Positions 1 to 7,656 of a DNA stretch of 64,000 nucleotides are shown here, piece by piece. How positions within the stretch are numbered: the first letter of the stretch is position 1; each line of letters opens with the position of its first letter. The notes below the pieces were generated by a model that made no database searches, had not been told where the DNA came from, and saw only the letters and a program-made list of their open reading frames with translations. A program made the translations under genes and the position numbers. Source of the DNA: Cerasicoccus sp. TK19100. GTDB taxonomy: Bacteria > Verrucomicrobiota > Verrucomicrobiia > Opitutales > Cerasicoccaceae. Where the stretch lies: NCBI RefSeq assembly GCF_027257155.1, contig NZ_JAPWDU010000006.1, forward strand, positions 248,001 to 312,000. The letters are read 5' to 3'.

Positions 1-732
1 AAAGCTTTCGCGCAGTTGGCGGAAAATCCAAGGATTGCGGATCGCGTGTCGACCGATCATCAGGCCGCGCGCGCCGGTGTGCTGCAGCACCCAGTGGCCT
101 TTGTCGACGGATGACACATCGCCGTTGGCCATGACCGGGCAGGCGACGGAGTCCACCGCCAGCTTAATCGCGTCGTAGTCGACTTGGCTGCGATACATGC
201 CCTTAACCGTGCGCCCGTGAACGCTGAGCAGGTCGACATCGTGCTTGTTGATCAGCCCGAGGATTTCCTCGTAGTGCTCCATGTCGGCAAATCCGATGCG
301 CATCTTGACCGTGAACCGGCCCGGGCAAACTTCGCGCAGCGCGCCGAGTAGCTGGTCGACCTTGTGCGGATCGCGCATCAGGCCGCCGCCGACGTTTTTT
401 TTGTAAACCTTGGGTGCCGGGCAGCCCATGTTCAGGTCGATCCCGGCGATGGGGTGTTCGAGCAGCAGGCGCACGGTGCGCTGCATGTGCTCGATGTCCT
501 CCCCGATGAGCTGCGCAAAGACGGGCCGCTCGCTCGGGTTGTTGTCAATGGAGTCGAGAATGTGCGTCTCCGGCCGCGAGTGTTCGTGCACGCGAAAATA
601 CTCGGTAAAGAAATAATCCGGCGGTCCAAATTTATTGACGATCGCCATGAACGCGCGCGTCGTCACGTCCTGCATCGGCGCAAGCGCAGTCGGCGGCTGT
701 TTGGGGATTAAAGTGTCAGGAAGTGGTTTCAA
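1..732 (-). CDS. tRNA-dihydrouridine synthase (Dus family), 3' end outside window
   Basis: FMN-dependent enzyme that reduces specific uridines in the tRNA D-loop to dihydrouridine. The 244 residues present form most of the TIM barrel: an APMQDVT segment near residue 18, the DLNMGCPAPK active-site motif with the catalytic Cys at about residue 104, VKMRIG and VHGRT strands, and the phosphate-binding ANGDV and GLMIGRHA segments near the cut end. Family members are about 310-350 residues, so roughly 80-100 are missing. The reading frame is closed by a stop just upstream and the only usual start codon before the conserved region is TTG at 732; the next ATG lies inside the first barrel strand. An A+T-rich repeat leader immediately precedes this TTG. 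The Dus subfamily cannot be fixed from this part. Confidence 0.9.
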   Translation of the reverse strand, partial: MKPLPDTLIPKQPPTALAPMQDVTTRAFMAIVNKFGPPDYFFTEYFRVHEHSRPETHILDSIDNNPSERPVFAQLIGEDIEHMQRTVRLLLEHPIAGIDLNMGCPAPKVYKKNVGGGLMRDPHKVDQLLGALREVCPGRFTVKMRIGFADMEHYEEILGLINKHDVDLLSVHGRTVKGMYRSQVDYDAIKLAVDSVACPVMANGDVSSVDKGHWVLQHTGARGLMIGRHAIRNPWIFRQLRESF

Positions 733-737
733 TGAAG

Positions 738-803
738 ATTAAAAATTAAAGATTAAAAATTAAAGACCAGCATTGAGATGCGCTTTAATCTTTAATTTTT
801 AAT
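738..803. repeat. A+T-rich inverted repeat of short tandem units
   Basis: Two arms of about 21 bp (738-758 and 783-803) are inverted copies of each other with about one mismatch, and are built from alternating ATTAAAA/ATTAAAG heptamers. They lie between the Dus start and the nuclease-fold gene's stop codon, so both ends of the element almost touch a gene. It could form a hairpin in either transcript. It resembles in design the repeat leaders at 5041-5082 and 6467-6612. Confidence 0.75.
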
Positions 804-820
804 TTGTTCACTTTGTCCCA

Positions 821-1264
821 TCATTCCTGTTGTTTCAGGATTTTTTCCAGGATCTCCGTCATGTCCTCGACCGAGTCGATGACGCGTTGGGCGGCGTAGA
901 TCGGCTTTTCGGCCTGCAGGGCTAGAACAATCGAATCGCTCGGGCGAGCGTCGACTTCGACAATCTTCGTGCCCAGCTCGTTCTCCATGGCCAGGATCAG
1001 ACGCGCGAAAAAGGTGCCTTCGTCGACGTCATTAATCACCACGCGCTCGACGGATACGCCGAAGCCTTGGAAGATGCTGTCGATCAGGTCGTGCGTGAGG
1101 GGGCGCTCTTTTTTGACGTGGTTAATCGTCATGGAGATGGCATTGCCGATGCCTTGATCCACATAGATCACGAAGGTCTTTACCTCGCTGCCGAGAAAGA
1201 CTGCGCATCCATTGGAGGTGGGCATGACGCCCTTGATTTCGACTTCGACCACGTCGTTGAGCAT
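821..1264 (-). CDS. Bifunctional nuclease-fold (BFN/DUF151) protein
   Basis: About 147 residues starting MLNDVVEVEIKG. The sequence fits the BFN (DUF151) domain: a first strand set with the GCAVFLG segment, VIYVDQGIGNAI, an RPLTHDLI helix typical of the family, VERVVINDVDEGTFFARL, and the closing VDARPSDSIVLAL motif. Family members are small cytoplasmic proteins; a few have reported nuclease activity, most have no defined role. The reading frame extends 14 codons further upstream to 1306, but conservation starts at the methionine at 1264, which I prefer. It stands alone between repeat elements. Confidence 0.82.
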   Translation of the reverse strand: MLNDVVEVEIKGVMPTSNGCAVFLGSEVKTFVIYVDQGIGNAISMTINHVKKERPLTHDLIDSIFQGFGVSVERVVINDVDEGTFFARLILAMENELGTKIVEVDARPSDSIVLALQAEKPIYAAQRVIDSVEDMTEILEKILKQQE

Positions 1265-1346
1265 AGGTATTAGCCAACACCAACTTTTCACTATCCGCAA
1301 GCGCATTCCGGGAGTGGGAATTTAGGGGTGGTGGGGGGCCATTTGA

Positions 1347-1483
1347 GGTAGCGCGGACCGTCTCGGTCCGCAAGCAGTGGCGGAATGAATCATCCGTTCG
1401 TGAGGGCTGATTGGCGCAAAGCGCGTTGCTCGAACCTTCTGTTTTTTCCTCAATCCTTGCGGACCGAGACGGTCCGCGCTACC
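1347..1483. repeat. REPIN/MITE-like element with perfect 28-bp terminal inverted repeats
   Basis: The left end (1347-1374, beginning GGTAGCGCGGACCGTC) and the right end (1456-1483) are exact reverse complements over 28 bp. Each end also contains its own palindrome (GCGGACCG/CGGTCCGC). The 81-bp core carries no convincing gene. Two palindromic modules in opposite orientation is the architecture of REPINs, which are non-autonomous elements mobilised by RAYT transposases; a RAYT lies at 8722-9186 but its flanking REPs differ in sequence. Confidence 0.8.
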
Positions 1484-1561
1484 TTTAATAGATGGGTTAG
1501 CGGCCACGCCACCGCACGGCTTGTCTGGAGACTGCGCCCTACCTTTTCCTTGGAGCTACTC

Positions 1562-1604
1562 TTTTGCCCAAAGGGCAAATCTCTCCGGTGCAGCCGGAAG
1601 CTGC
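1562..1604 (-). other. Double-hairpin element after corA-like stop codon (copy 1 of 3)
   Basis: Directly after the stop codon at 1605, the minus strand forms GCAGC/GCTGC (1590-1604) and then TTTGCCC/GGGCAAA (1563-1579), joined by ACCGGAGAGA. Copies with different stem sequences but intact pairing follow the stops at 16680 and 63770. No U-tract follows, so it is not a classical intrinsic terminator; a 3'-end, processing or mobile-repeat role is inference. Confidence 0.7.
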
Positions 1605-2852
1605 TTAGCCGCCGCCGATCCAGCCTTTACGCCAGAAGTAGATGGCCAAGCCGCCGGTCATGGACAGGCAGACGCCCCAGAATACGTAATACGAATACTG
1701 CCAATCGAGCTCGGGGATGTGCTGAAAATTCATCCCATAAACCCCGGCCACAAACGTAACCGGAATAAAGAACGACGCCATGATCGTGAGCACCTTCATG
1801 ATCTCATTCATCTTGTTGCCGACGGAGCTTTGATAGAGGTCGTTGAGGCCGGATGCGGTTTCGCGGTAGGTTTCCACGATGTCGATGGCCTGCATGCCGT
1901 GATCATAAACGTCGCGCATAAAGGTCTTCACTGGATCGGTGATGGCACCGGATTCGTCGCGGTAAACGGCGTCGATCACTTCGCGCATTGGCCAGAGTGT
2001 GCGGCGCAGTTGGGAGAGGTCGCGCTTGATCGCAAACAGCTTACGCTGGTCCTTGGGCTGGGGGTTGGAGGCAATGTCTTCCTCCATGTCCTCGAGCGCG
2101 GAGCCATAGCCTTCGATGAGCGGAAACAGGTGGTCGACCACGGAGTCCATCAGCGCGTAGAGCAGGTAGTCTGAGCCGTTCGCCATGAAGCGCGGCCCCT
2201 TGGTTTCGATGCGCTTGCGGACGGAGTCAAACACATCGCCAGGCATTTCCTGAATGGTCAGCATCGTGTCGCCAAAGCTGAAAAAGCTCACCTGCTCATT
2301 GCGCAGCTTGCCCTCGGTGATCTGGATCATGCGCGCGATGATAAACAGGTAGCCTTCGTAAACTTCGCACTTCGGGCGCTGCAGCGGTTGGATGACGTCT
2401 TCCGCCGCCAGCGTGTGGAAGTTGAAATGCTCGCGCAGCTCGTTGACCGTGTGCGGGTTGAGGCCGTCCACGTTGAGCCAGCGCACGTGTGCACCATCGG
2501 GCTTGGGCTTGGCGAGAAACTCCTTTAAGTCGTCAATTTCCGTGACCTCGTAAAGCTCGGGCCCATAGTCGAGGCAGGTGATTGTAACGGGAATCTCGGC
2601 GGCTTCCTGCTTGTTTAGGTAATGCTCGATGCCGGGTGCCGATCCAGGCTTGGCGCGCTCGATAAACGGCGCAATCGGTGCCTCGACCACGCCCAACACG
2701 GTCGCGCCAATATTCTTCATGGTACGGCCCACGGCACCGACGGTATGGGTGACCGCGTGCGTGGATTTCGTTACGGCCTTGGTGACGCCTTTGCCCACCT
2801 CGGATACTCCCTTGCTCACCTCATCCACCGCGTCGCGAACCTGCTTCTTCAT
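1605..2852 (-). CDS. corA: CorA-family magnesium/cobalt transporter
   Basis: Divalent-cation channel of the CorA/Mrs2 superfamily, a homopentamer in the inner membrane. The 415 residues contain an unusual amphipathic, repetitive N-terminal stretch of about 75 residues rich in V, K and T (coiled-coil or membrane-associated), a cytoplasmic alpha/beta domain (RWLNVDGLN, the VIQPLQRPKCE segment, FSFGDTMLTIQE), a long helix, and two C-terminal membrane segments. The family signature GMN is present as YGMNF after the first membrane segment. The protein ends in a short basic tail. Typical CorA proteins are 310-370 residues, so the excess is the N-terminal extension. It stands alone, with a double-hairpin element immediately after the stop codon. 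Confidence 0.92.
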   Translation of the reverse strand: MKKQVRDAVDEVSKGVSEVGKGVTKAVTKSTHAVTHTVGAVGRTMKNIGATVLGVVEAPIAPFIERAKPGSAPGIEHYLNKQEAAEIPVTITCLDYGPELYEVTEIDDLKEFLAKPKPDGAHVRWLNVDGLNPHTVNELREHFNFHTLAAEDVIQPLQRPKCEVYEGYLFIIARMIQITEGKLRNEQVSFFSFGDTMLTIQEMPGDVFDSVRKRIETKGPRFMANGSDYLLYALMDSVVDHLFPLIEGYGSALEDMEEDIASNPQPKDQRKLFAIKRDLSQLRRTLWPMREVIDAVYRDESGAITDPVKTFMRDVYDHGMQAIDIVETYRETASGLNDLYQSSVGNKMNEIMKVLTIMASFFIPVTFVAGVYGMNFQHIPELDWQYSYYVFWGVCLSMTGGLAIYFWRKGWIGGG

Positions 2853-2941
2853 GGTGTTACCGTAATAAAAATGATCGATTATTCAAGCACGGGTCCACGG
2901 ATGTAGCTTGATTCTGCTGCACGCCCGCGCATCATAGCGGC

Positions 2942-3868
2942 ATGGGAGAAACCGCCAACGAAGCGCCCCGGCCCGAGGCCGCCGACATCGCTGCGTTCCT
3001 GAATTGCCTGGAGCGCGAGCGTCGCATGTCGGCCTACACGGTGCGCAACTACGGCGCGGCGCTCAATCGGTTTGCGGACTTCCTGCGGCGCTCCGGTTGG
3101 CAGGGCGACTGGGAAAAAGTCGTTCCGGCTCAGGTGCGCGGTTACCTGATTGAGTCCCAGCGCGACCTCTCGCGCCGCACGGTGCACAACCACTTCTCCG
3201 GCCTGCGGACTTTCTTCCAATGGCGTCGCGAACGCGGGGCCCAGGCCAATCCGCTGGCTGGCATCACCTTGCCCAAGCTGCCTAAGTCGCTGCCGAAGTT
3301 TCTCACCGAAAAGCAAATGAAGACCTTGCTCGACGGCCCGATGCGGCTCTTGGACAATGAGTCCATCGAAGCATTCGCCGCCTGGCGCGACCGTCTGATC
3401 ATGGAGCTGCTTTACGGCGCCGGCCTCCGTGTCAGCGAGCTCGTCTCGCTCAACTACGGCATGATCGATTCCACCGGCGTGGCGCGCGTGATTGGCAAAG
3501 GCAACAAGGAGCGCCTGTGTCCGATTGGCAAAGTGGCGCTGGCGGTGTTGGAAAAATTTCGTCGCGAGTTTGCCCCTGCCACCCACCGCGACGCTCCCAT
3601 CCTCGTCAGCGAAAAGGGCAAACGCATCTCCATCCGCCAAGTGCAACTGACGCTCAAGCGATACCTTGCCCTGGCCGACCTGCCCATGGACCTCTCGCCA
3701 CACAAGTTGCGCCATAGCTACGCCACGCATTTGCTCAACCACGGCGCCGACTTGCGCGTCGTGCAAGAGCTCCTCGGCCACGCCAGTTTATCGACGACGC
3801 AAATCTACACCCACGTCGGCATTGCACGCCTCCAGGAAGCCCACAAACGCGCCCACCCGCGTGCATAA
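2942..3868 (+). CDS. xerC: Tyrosine recombinase XerC/XerD
   Basis: Site-specific recombinase that resolves chromosome dimers at dif. The 308 residues have the SAM-like core-binding domain (ERERRMSAYTVRNY, residues 25-37) and the catalytic domain with all expected residues: Arg163 (GAGLRVSEL), Lys186 (GKGNKE), His254 and Arg257 (HKLRHSYATHLL), His280 (LLGHASLSTT) and the nucleophile Tyr289 (IYTHV). Length and motifs fit the chromosomal Xer type rather than a phage integrase. XerC and XerD cannot be told apart from one sequence. A small membrane-protein gene starts 8 bp downstream and is probably co-transcribed. Confidence 0.92.
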   Translation: MGETANEAPRPEAADIAAFLNCLERERRMSAYTVRNYGAALNRFADFLRRSGWQGDWEKVVPAQVRGYLIESQRDLSRRTVHNHFSGLRTFFQWRRERGAQANPLAGITLPKLPKSLPKFLTEKQMKTLLDGPMRLLDNESIEAFAAWRDRLIMELLYGAGLRVSELVSLNYGMIDSTGVARVIGKGNKERLCPIGKVALAVLEKFRREFAPATHRDAPILVSEKGKRISIRQVQLTLKRYLALADLPMDLSPHKLRHSYATHLLNHGADLRVVQELLGHASLSTTQIYTHVGIARLQEAHKRAHPRA

Positions 3869-3876
3869 CTTACCTG

Positions 3877-4080
3877 ATGTCTAAAACTTCGAAGATCGTT
3901 GTGGCCTTGGTTGGCGGGTTAGTGTTTGGCTTCGTCGCAGGCGTGCTCGCTAACTATATTTTTGATTTCATTGCTCCAAATAACCATGTGGATCACTTGT
4001 TCTGGGTCCGGGTGGCGGCCAGCATGATTTTATTCGGAGGTGGTGCTTGTTGGGTGACTTTTCGAAATAGCGCCAATTGA
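3877..4080 (+). CDS. Small two-helix membrane protein
   Basis: 67 residues of unknown function. Two hydrophobic segments (about residues 8-31 and 44-60) are separated by a short polar loop containing NNHVDH. The N-terminus is basic (MSKTSK), suggesting N-in topology. It begins 8 bp after the recombinase stop, so it is likely translated from the same message. No clear Shine-Dalgarno is visible and no family is recognised; coding status rests on the coherent membrane pattern and position. Confidence 0.5.
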   Translation: MSKTSKIVVALVGGLVFGFVAGVLANYIFDFIAPNNHVDHLFWVRVAASMILFGGGACWVTFRNSAN

Positions 4081-4167
4081 TGATTTGCCTCAATCGAACA
4101 AGCAAGGGTAGGGCGCAGTCTCTAGACAAGCCGCCGCGTGCTGAAGGTTCTCAATCTATCTAACTCA

Positions 4168-4312
4168 GGTGGCGGCCGATGTCCTTATCGGCCAGGATGT
4201 AGGCCAATGACGGTGTTTGGCTAATAAGCCACAATTCTCGGATACGCTTTAGCGCGGACCGATTCCTTCTATTGATTTCATGCTCTGGCCGATAAGGATA
4301 TCGGCCGCCACC
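4168..4312. repeat. 145-bp MITE/REPIN-like element, copy 1
   Basis: Terminal inverted repeats of 27 bp begin GGTGGCGGCCGATGTCC and match with one difference. A second copy of exactly the same length lies at 7199-7343, alike across the core (for example TAGCGCGGACC and TTTCATGCTCTGGCCGAT). Neither copy encodes a protein. Each lies just past the 3' end of a gene, here the methyltransferase. This suggests a non-autonomous transposable element. Confidence 0.85.
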
Positions 4313-4323
4313 TTTTTATTTCA

Positions 4324-5037
4324 TCACTTCGCCACCAGCTCATACACCGCATAGGGCGCGGTGTGGCGCTCGTCCTTCCAGTCGATGCCGTCACTGTCCA
4401 GGCCGAGTGGCTTATGAACACTTTGCACGGCAAAGTTACTTTGCGTGAAAAAGTGAACGTAGCTTTCCTCGCTCCAAAAGTAGTCGGACACAACGAAGCC
4501 CTCGGGCAGTAAACGCGCCTTGACGGCTTGCCCGTTTTGCAGCGGTGCCTGGTTCTCGGGGAAGCTCACATCGAGCGACACCCAATCGCCCGCATAAAAC
4601 TCCGCCGTGTTGACGACAAACACCGCGCGCCCGCCGTCCTTGAGCACACGGCGGCATTCCTTGAGCACCGAAATAATCTGCTGTTGGCTGCCGAGTTCGA
4701 GCAGCATCCAACTGGAGAAAACGAGGTCCGCCTTAGCGGGTGGAAAGGGCAGCGGCGCGTCTGCTTTTACCCACGCAAGGCGGTTACCAAACGGCGTGCT
4801 CAGCTCCCGCATTTCGTTGATTAATCGCTCGTCGGTGTCGACGCCATAGGCATCGGCCCCAAGCTCACAGAGAAAAGTCGTGGACCTCCCCGAGCCGCAA
4901 CCGACATCCAGCGCGAACTTCCCCTTCACCCACGGATGCAGCAAATCCGCCACGCACCGAAAGGCAATGATGTCCGTGTTCCGCATTCCGCGTTTAAAGA
5001 CACAGCCATCGTATTTGCCTGCTTGGTTGTCGCTCAT
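4324..5037 (-). CDS. Class I SAM-dependent methyltransferase
   Basis: 237 residues with the Rossmann-type methyltransferase fold. Motif I is FALDVGCGSGRS (about residues 38-49), followed by an acidic residue in GVDTDERLI, the motif II/post-I region LAWVKADAPLPF, and LKECRRVLKDGGRAVFV as motif III. The substrate is unknown; the general pattern resembles UbiE/Methyltransf_11 proteins. It lies downstream of thrC on the same strand, separated by a 50-bp gap filled by an inverted repeat. A 145-bp mobile repeat follows its 3' end. Confidence 0.85.
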   Translation of the reverse strand: MSDNQAGKYDGCVFKRGMRNTDIIAFRCVADLLHPWVKGKFALDVGCGSGRSTTFLCELGADAYGVDTDERLINEMRELSTPFGNRLAWVKADAPLPFPPAKADLVFSSWMLLELGSQQQIISVLKECRRVLKDGGRAVFVVNTAEFYAGDWVSLDVSFPENQAPLQNGQAVKARLLPEGFVVSDYFWSEESYVHFFTQSNFAVQSVHKPLGLDSDGIDWKDERHTAPYAVYELVAK

Positions 5038-5040
5038 CTC

Positions 5041-5082
5041 TCAATTTTCAATGACAATAGACAACTGACATTTGAAAATTGA
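5041..5082. repeat. Inverted repeat in the methyltransferase leader
   Basis: Perfect 11-bp arms TCAATTTTCAA (5041-5051) and TTGAAAATTGA (5072-5082) enclose a 20-bp spacer containing GACAATAGACAACTGACA. The element fills the gap between thrC and the methyltransferase gene, ending three bases before the latter's start codon. It has no T-run, so a terminator role for thrC is uncertain. Confidence 0.65.
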
Positions 5083-5087
5083 TAACT

Positions 5088-6455
5088 CTAGCTGCCCTTG
5101 GCGTGCTCCTTCAAGAACTCCGCGAGCGCTTCGCCTTCGGCGGGCAGCAAATAGTTCACGATAGGCTCGTGCTTAATGGCTTCCAGTGAAGGCGCAGTGG
5201 GCGTGCGGCCGAGGGCCTTTTCGATCACTTCGGGGAACTTGGCCGGGTGCGCGGTGCCCAGGACGATGTTGGTCTTCGACTCGTCGAGGTCCTTAAATGC
5301 GCAGGCGGTGTGCGGATCGGCGACGTATTTGTATTTCGCAAAGACGTGTTCGATGGTGGTGTTGATCTCGCCATCGTCCATGCGGGAGGCCGAGAAGGTG
5401 TCGCGGTCAAAGTCGTCGAACTGGTATTTGCCCTTGCTCTTAAACTCGGCCATCACCTCGCGCACCTTGGCGTGATCCTGGCCAACGTTGTAGTAGAGGA
5501 AGCGCTCGAAGTTCGACGCGACTTGGATGTCCATCGACGGCGCGACGCTGGGCTCGACATCGCTGATTTCGTAAAGGCCGGTGTTGAACAGGCGGCAAAG
5601 GATGTCGTTCTGGTTGGTGGCGACGCGGAAGCCATCGACGGGCAGGCCCATCTTGCTCGCCATCCAGCCGGCCATGACGTTGCCGAAGTTGCCCGTGGGC
5701 ACGATGAAGTTCACGCCGCGTTCGCGGGCGGCGTCATCGATCTGGTTGTAGGCCCACACGTAGTAAACGCACTGCGCGAGGATGCGTGCGAGGTTGATCG
5801 AGTTAATCGCCGACAGGTTATACTTGGCCTTGAGCGGGGCGTCGCCAAAGGCGTCCTTCACCATGGCCTGGGCGTCGTCAAAGGTGCCCTCGATCGCGAT
5901 CGGGTAGACATTGCGCGCGGCGGTGGTCGTCATCTGGCGCTCCTGCAGCATGGACACGCGGCCCTGCGGATACAGGATGAAAATGCGGACGCCCTTCTTG
6001 CCGAGCAGGCCGTGGATTGCGGCCGAGCCGGTGTCGCCGGAGGTCGCGCCGAGCACGTTGATCGCGTCGCCGGTGCGGGAAATTTGCTCCTCGTAAAGAT
6101 TGCCCAGCAACTGGAGTGCGAAGTCCTTGAAGGCGAGGGTGGGGCCGTGAAACAGCTCCAGCACCTGCAGGTGATCGTCCAGCTTCGACAGCGGGGCGAC
6201 TTCCTTGCGCGAGAACTTCTTGTAGGAGTCCTTCACGATGGCGCGCAGCTTGTCCTCGAGCATGTCGGTGGCGAAGAGCTTCAGGAACTCAAAGCACAGG
6301 TCGGGGTAGCTCAGGCCGCGCCAGCTGGCGAGCTTACCGGAGATATCGGGCAGCGTCTTGGGCAGGTAGAGCCCGCCATCGGGCGCCAGGCCGGTGGCCA
6401 CGGCTTCGGTAAAAGTCGTCTCGTCGCATTGTCCGCGTGTGCTGATGTATTTCAT
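5088..6455 (-). CDS. thrC: Threonine synthase
   Basis: PLP enzyme converting O-phosphohomoserine to threonine, the last step of threonine biosynthesis, in the cytoplasm. The 455 residues begin MKYISTRG, the usual start for this family, with the N-terminal lid GLAPDGGLYLP. The PLP-binding lysine is Lys110 in GPTLAFKDFA, and the phosphate-binding segments GATSGDTGSAA and VPTGNFGN are intact. The length fits the long (yeast/E. coli-like) threonine synthase class. Its start lies 11 bp from a four-unit 9-bp repeat array mirrored in front of the divergent PPOX-fold gene. Confidence 0.95.
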   Translation of the reverse strand: MKYISTRGQCDETTFTEAVATGLAPDGGLYLPKTLPDISGKLASWRGLSYPDLCFEFLKLFATDMLEDKLRAIVKDSYKKFSRKEVAPLSKLDDHLQVLELFHGPTLAFKDFALQLLGNLYEEQISRTGDAINVLGATSGDTGSAAIHGLLGKKGVRIFILYPQGRVSMLQERQMTTTAARNVYPIAIEGTFDDAQAMVKDAFGDAPLKAKYNLSAINSINLARILAQCVYYVWAYNQIDDAARERGVNFIVPTGNFGNVMAGWMASKMGLPVDGFRVATNQNDILCRLFNTGLYEISDVEPSVAPSMDIQVASNFERFLYYNVGQDHAKVREVMAEFKSKGKYQFDDFDRDTFSASRMDDGEINTTIEHVFAKYKYVADPHTACAFKDLDESKTNIVLGTAHPAKFPEVIEKALGRTPTAPSLEAIKHEPIVNYLLPAEGEALAEFLKEHAKGS

Positions 6456-6466
6456 GCCGGGGTAAG

Positions 6467-6502
6467 GTTCGAAGGGTTCGAGGGGTTTGTAAAGTTCGTA
6501 AG
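6467..6502 (-). repeat. 9-bp tandem repeat leader of thrC (four units)
   Basis: Read on the coding strand of thrC, the leader carries four consecutive 9-mers of the form CTTNCGAAC (CTTACGAAC, TTTACAAAC, CCCTCGAAC, CCTTCGAAC), ending 11 bases before the ATG. An equal array in the opposite orientation (6577-6612) precedes the divergent gene. The function is unknown; a regulatory leader or a repeat with preferred insertion in leaders are both possible. Confidence 0.75.
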
Positions 6503-6576
6503 GTAAGAGATTGCGATCTCCCGAAAGTTGAGTCTATGCTTTTGTTACGCGCTTGAACGCCAGATTGCGCGCCAAC

Positions 6577-6612
6577 CATACGAACTCTACGAACCTTATC
6601 AACCTTCCGAAC
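6577..6612 (+). repeat. 9-bp tandem repeat leader of the PPOX-fold gene (four units)
   Basis: Four consecutive 9-mers CATACGAAC, TCTACGAAC, CTTATCAAC and CTTCCGAAC end 10 bases before the ATG at 6623. They are the mirror image of the thrC leader array at 6467-6502, with 74 bp between the two arrays. Confidence 0.75.
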
Positions 6613-6622
6613 TTTTATCGCC

Positions 6623-7171
6623 ATGGGCAAAGTATTCGACGCCATTGATGACAAGATCCGCCAGTGGGTGGAGCATCAGAAAATGTTCTTCGTGGCCACC
6701 GCGCCGCTCTCGGGCGACGGGCTGGTCAACTGTTCGCCCAAAGGCATGGACAGCTTTCGTATCCTCGGTCCAACAAAGGTCGCCTACCTCGACCTGACCG
6801 GCAGCGGCGTTGAGACAATCGCCCACCTCAAGGAAAACGGCCGCATCTGCGTGATGTTCTGCGCCTTCGACGGCGGGCCTAAAATCATGCGCTTCCACGG
6901 CCAAGGCGCGGTGCACGAGCTCGGCAGCGAGCAGTACGAAAAGCTGGCACCGCAGTTTGAGGAAATCGCCGGTGCGCGGGCCATCATCGTGGTCGACGTC
7001 AAGCGCATCAGCGACTCCTGTGGCTGGGGCGTCCCGCTGTATGATTACAAGGAAGACCGCCAGACCCTCCGCCTTGCCAGCGAGAAAGAAGGCCCCGACG
7101 GAATGTCCGCCTACCGGGAGAAAAACAACCGCCAGTCTTTGGACGGCCTCGTCGGCTACGAATCGAACTGA
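6623..7171 (+). CDS. Pyridoxamine 5'-phosphate oxidase-fold protein
   Basis: 182-residue protein of the split-barrel FMN-binding (PNPOx-like) superfamily. It has the sequence pattern of a common uncharacterised subgroup: KMFFVATAPLSGDGLVNCSPKGMDSFR, then VAYLDLTGSGVETIAHL, ENGRICVMFCAFDGGPKIMRFHGQG, and a C-terminal SCGWGVPLY segment. Substrate and cofactor are not known; general oxidoreductase roles are assumed for relatives. Transcribed divergently from thrC, with a 9-bp repeat leader ending 10 bases before the start. A 145-bp mobile repeat follows its stop codon. Confidence 0.85.
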   Translation: MGKVFDAIDDKIRQWVEHQKMFFVATAPLSGDGLVNCSPKGMDSFRILGPTKVAYLDLTGSGVETIAHLKENGRICVMFCAFDGGPKIMRFHGQGAVHELGSEQYEKLAPQFEEIAGARAIIVVDVKRISDSCGWGVPLYDYKEDRQTLRLASEKEGPDGMSAYREKNNRQSLDGLVGYESN

Positions 7172-7198
7172 GGGTAGGGTATTAATAGATCTGTCTAG

Positions 7199-7343
7199 GG
7201 TGGCGGCCGATGTCCTCATCGGCCACAATGTAGGCCGAAAACAGATGCTTTCCATGAAGTCACAATTCGCGGATATGGCTTAGCGCGGACCAATTCGATC
7301 TATTGGTTTCATGCTCTGGCCGATAGGGATATCGGCCGCTACC
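7199..7343. repeat. 145-bp MITE/REPIN-like element, copy 2
   Basis: Same length and terminal inverted repeats as 4168-4312 (left end GGTGGCGGCCGATGTCC, right end GGCCGCTACC), with scattered substitutions in the core. It lies 27 bp past the stop codon of the PPOX-fold gene. Both copies of the family are therefore in 3' intergenic positions. Confidence 0.85.
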
Positions 7344-7450
7344 TTAGAGTCGTCGATTAGGCCCCGTCCCACGCCTCGCTTCATCCTCTTCCCCGCTTGA
7401 GTGCATCTTTCCGCGGTTGCCTTTGGCACCGGCATCATTTCATTGGGCAA

Positions 7451-7567
7451 ATGCGATTATCAAGCGCTGTTCTTCCCCTTTTCCTGCTCGTGGCGTGGAC
7501 CCTCATCGCCGAGCAAAACGGCCAACCCACCAAAGCCTGGATCGTCAACCACGACGGCACGCGATAG
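7451..7567 (+). pseudogene. Short secreted-protein remnant (uncertain)
   Basis: A 38-codon frame starts at the ATG at 7451 with a signal-peptide-like N-terminus (MRLSSAVLPLFLLVAWTLIA) and continues EQNGQPTKAWIVNHDGTR to a stop. A second short frame (MVYAVPDGGEVV) begins three bases later in another phase. Together they look like the decayed N-terminus of a secreted protein, but a fortuitous frame is possible. Nothing else recognisable occupies 7344-7656. Confidence 0.3.
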
Positions 7568-7656
7568 CCATGGTCTACGCCGTACCCGATGGCGGCGAGG
7601 TGGTGCTAAGGAATCATCATTGAAACCCCCATGACTATGTGAGGTCTGATGATCCT

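Noticed and set aside
1605-2852. CorA N-terminal extension as a separate small gene
   Set aside because: The frame is continuous, with a good ATG at 2852 and no stop or internal start context that would separate it.
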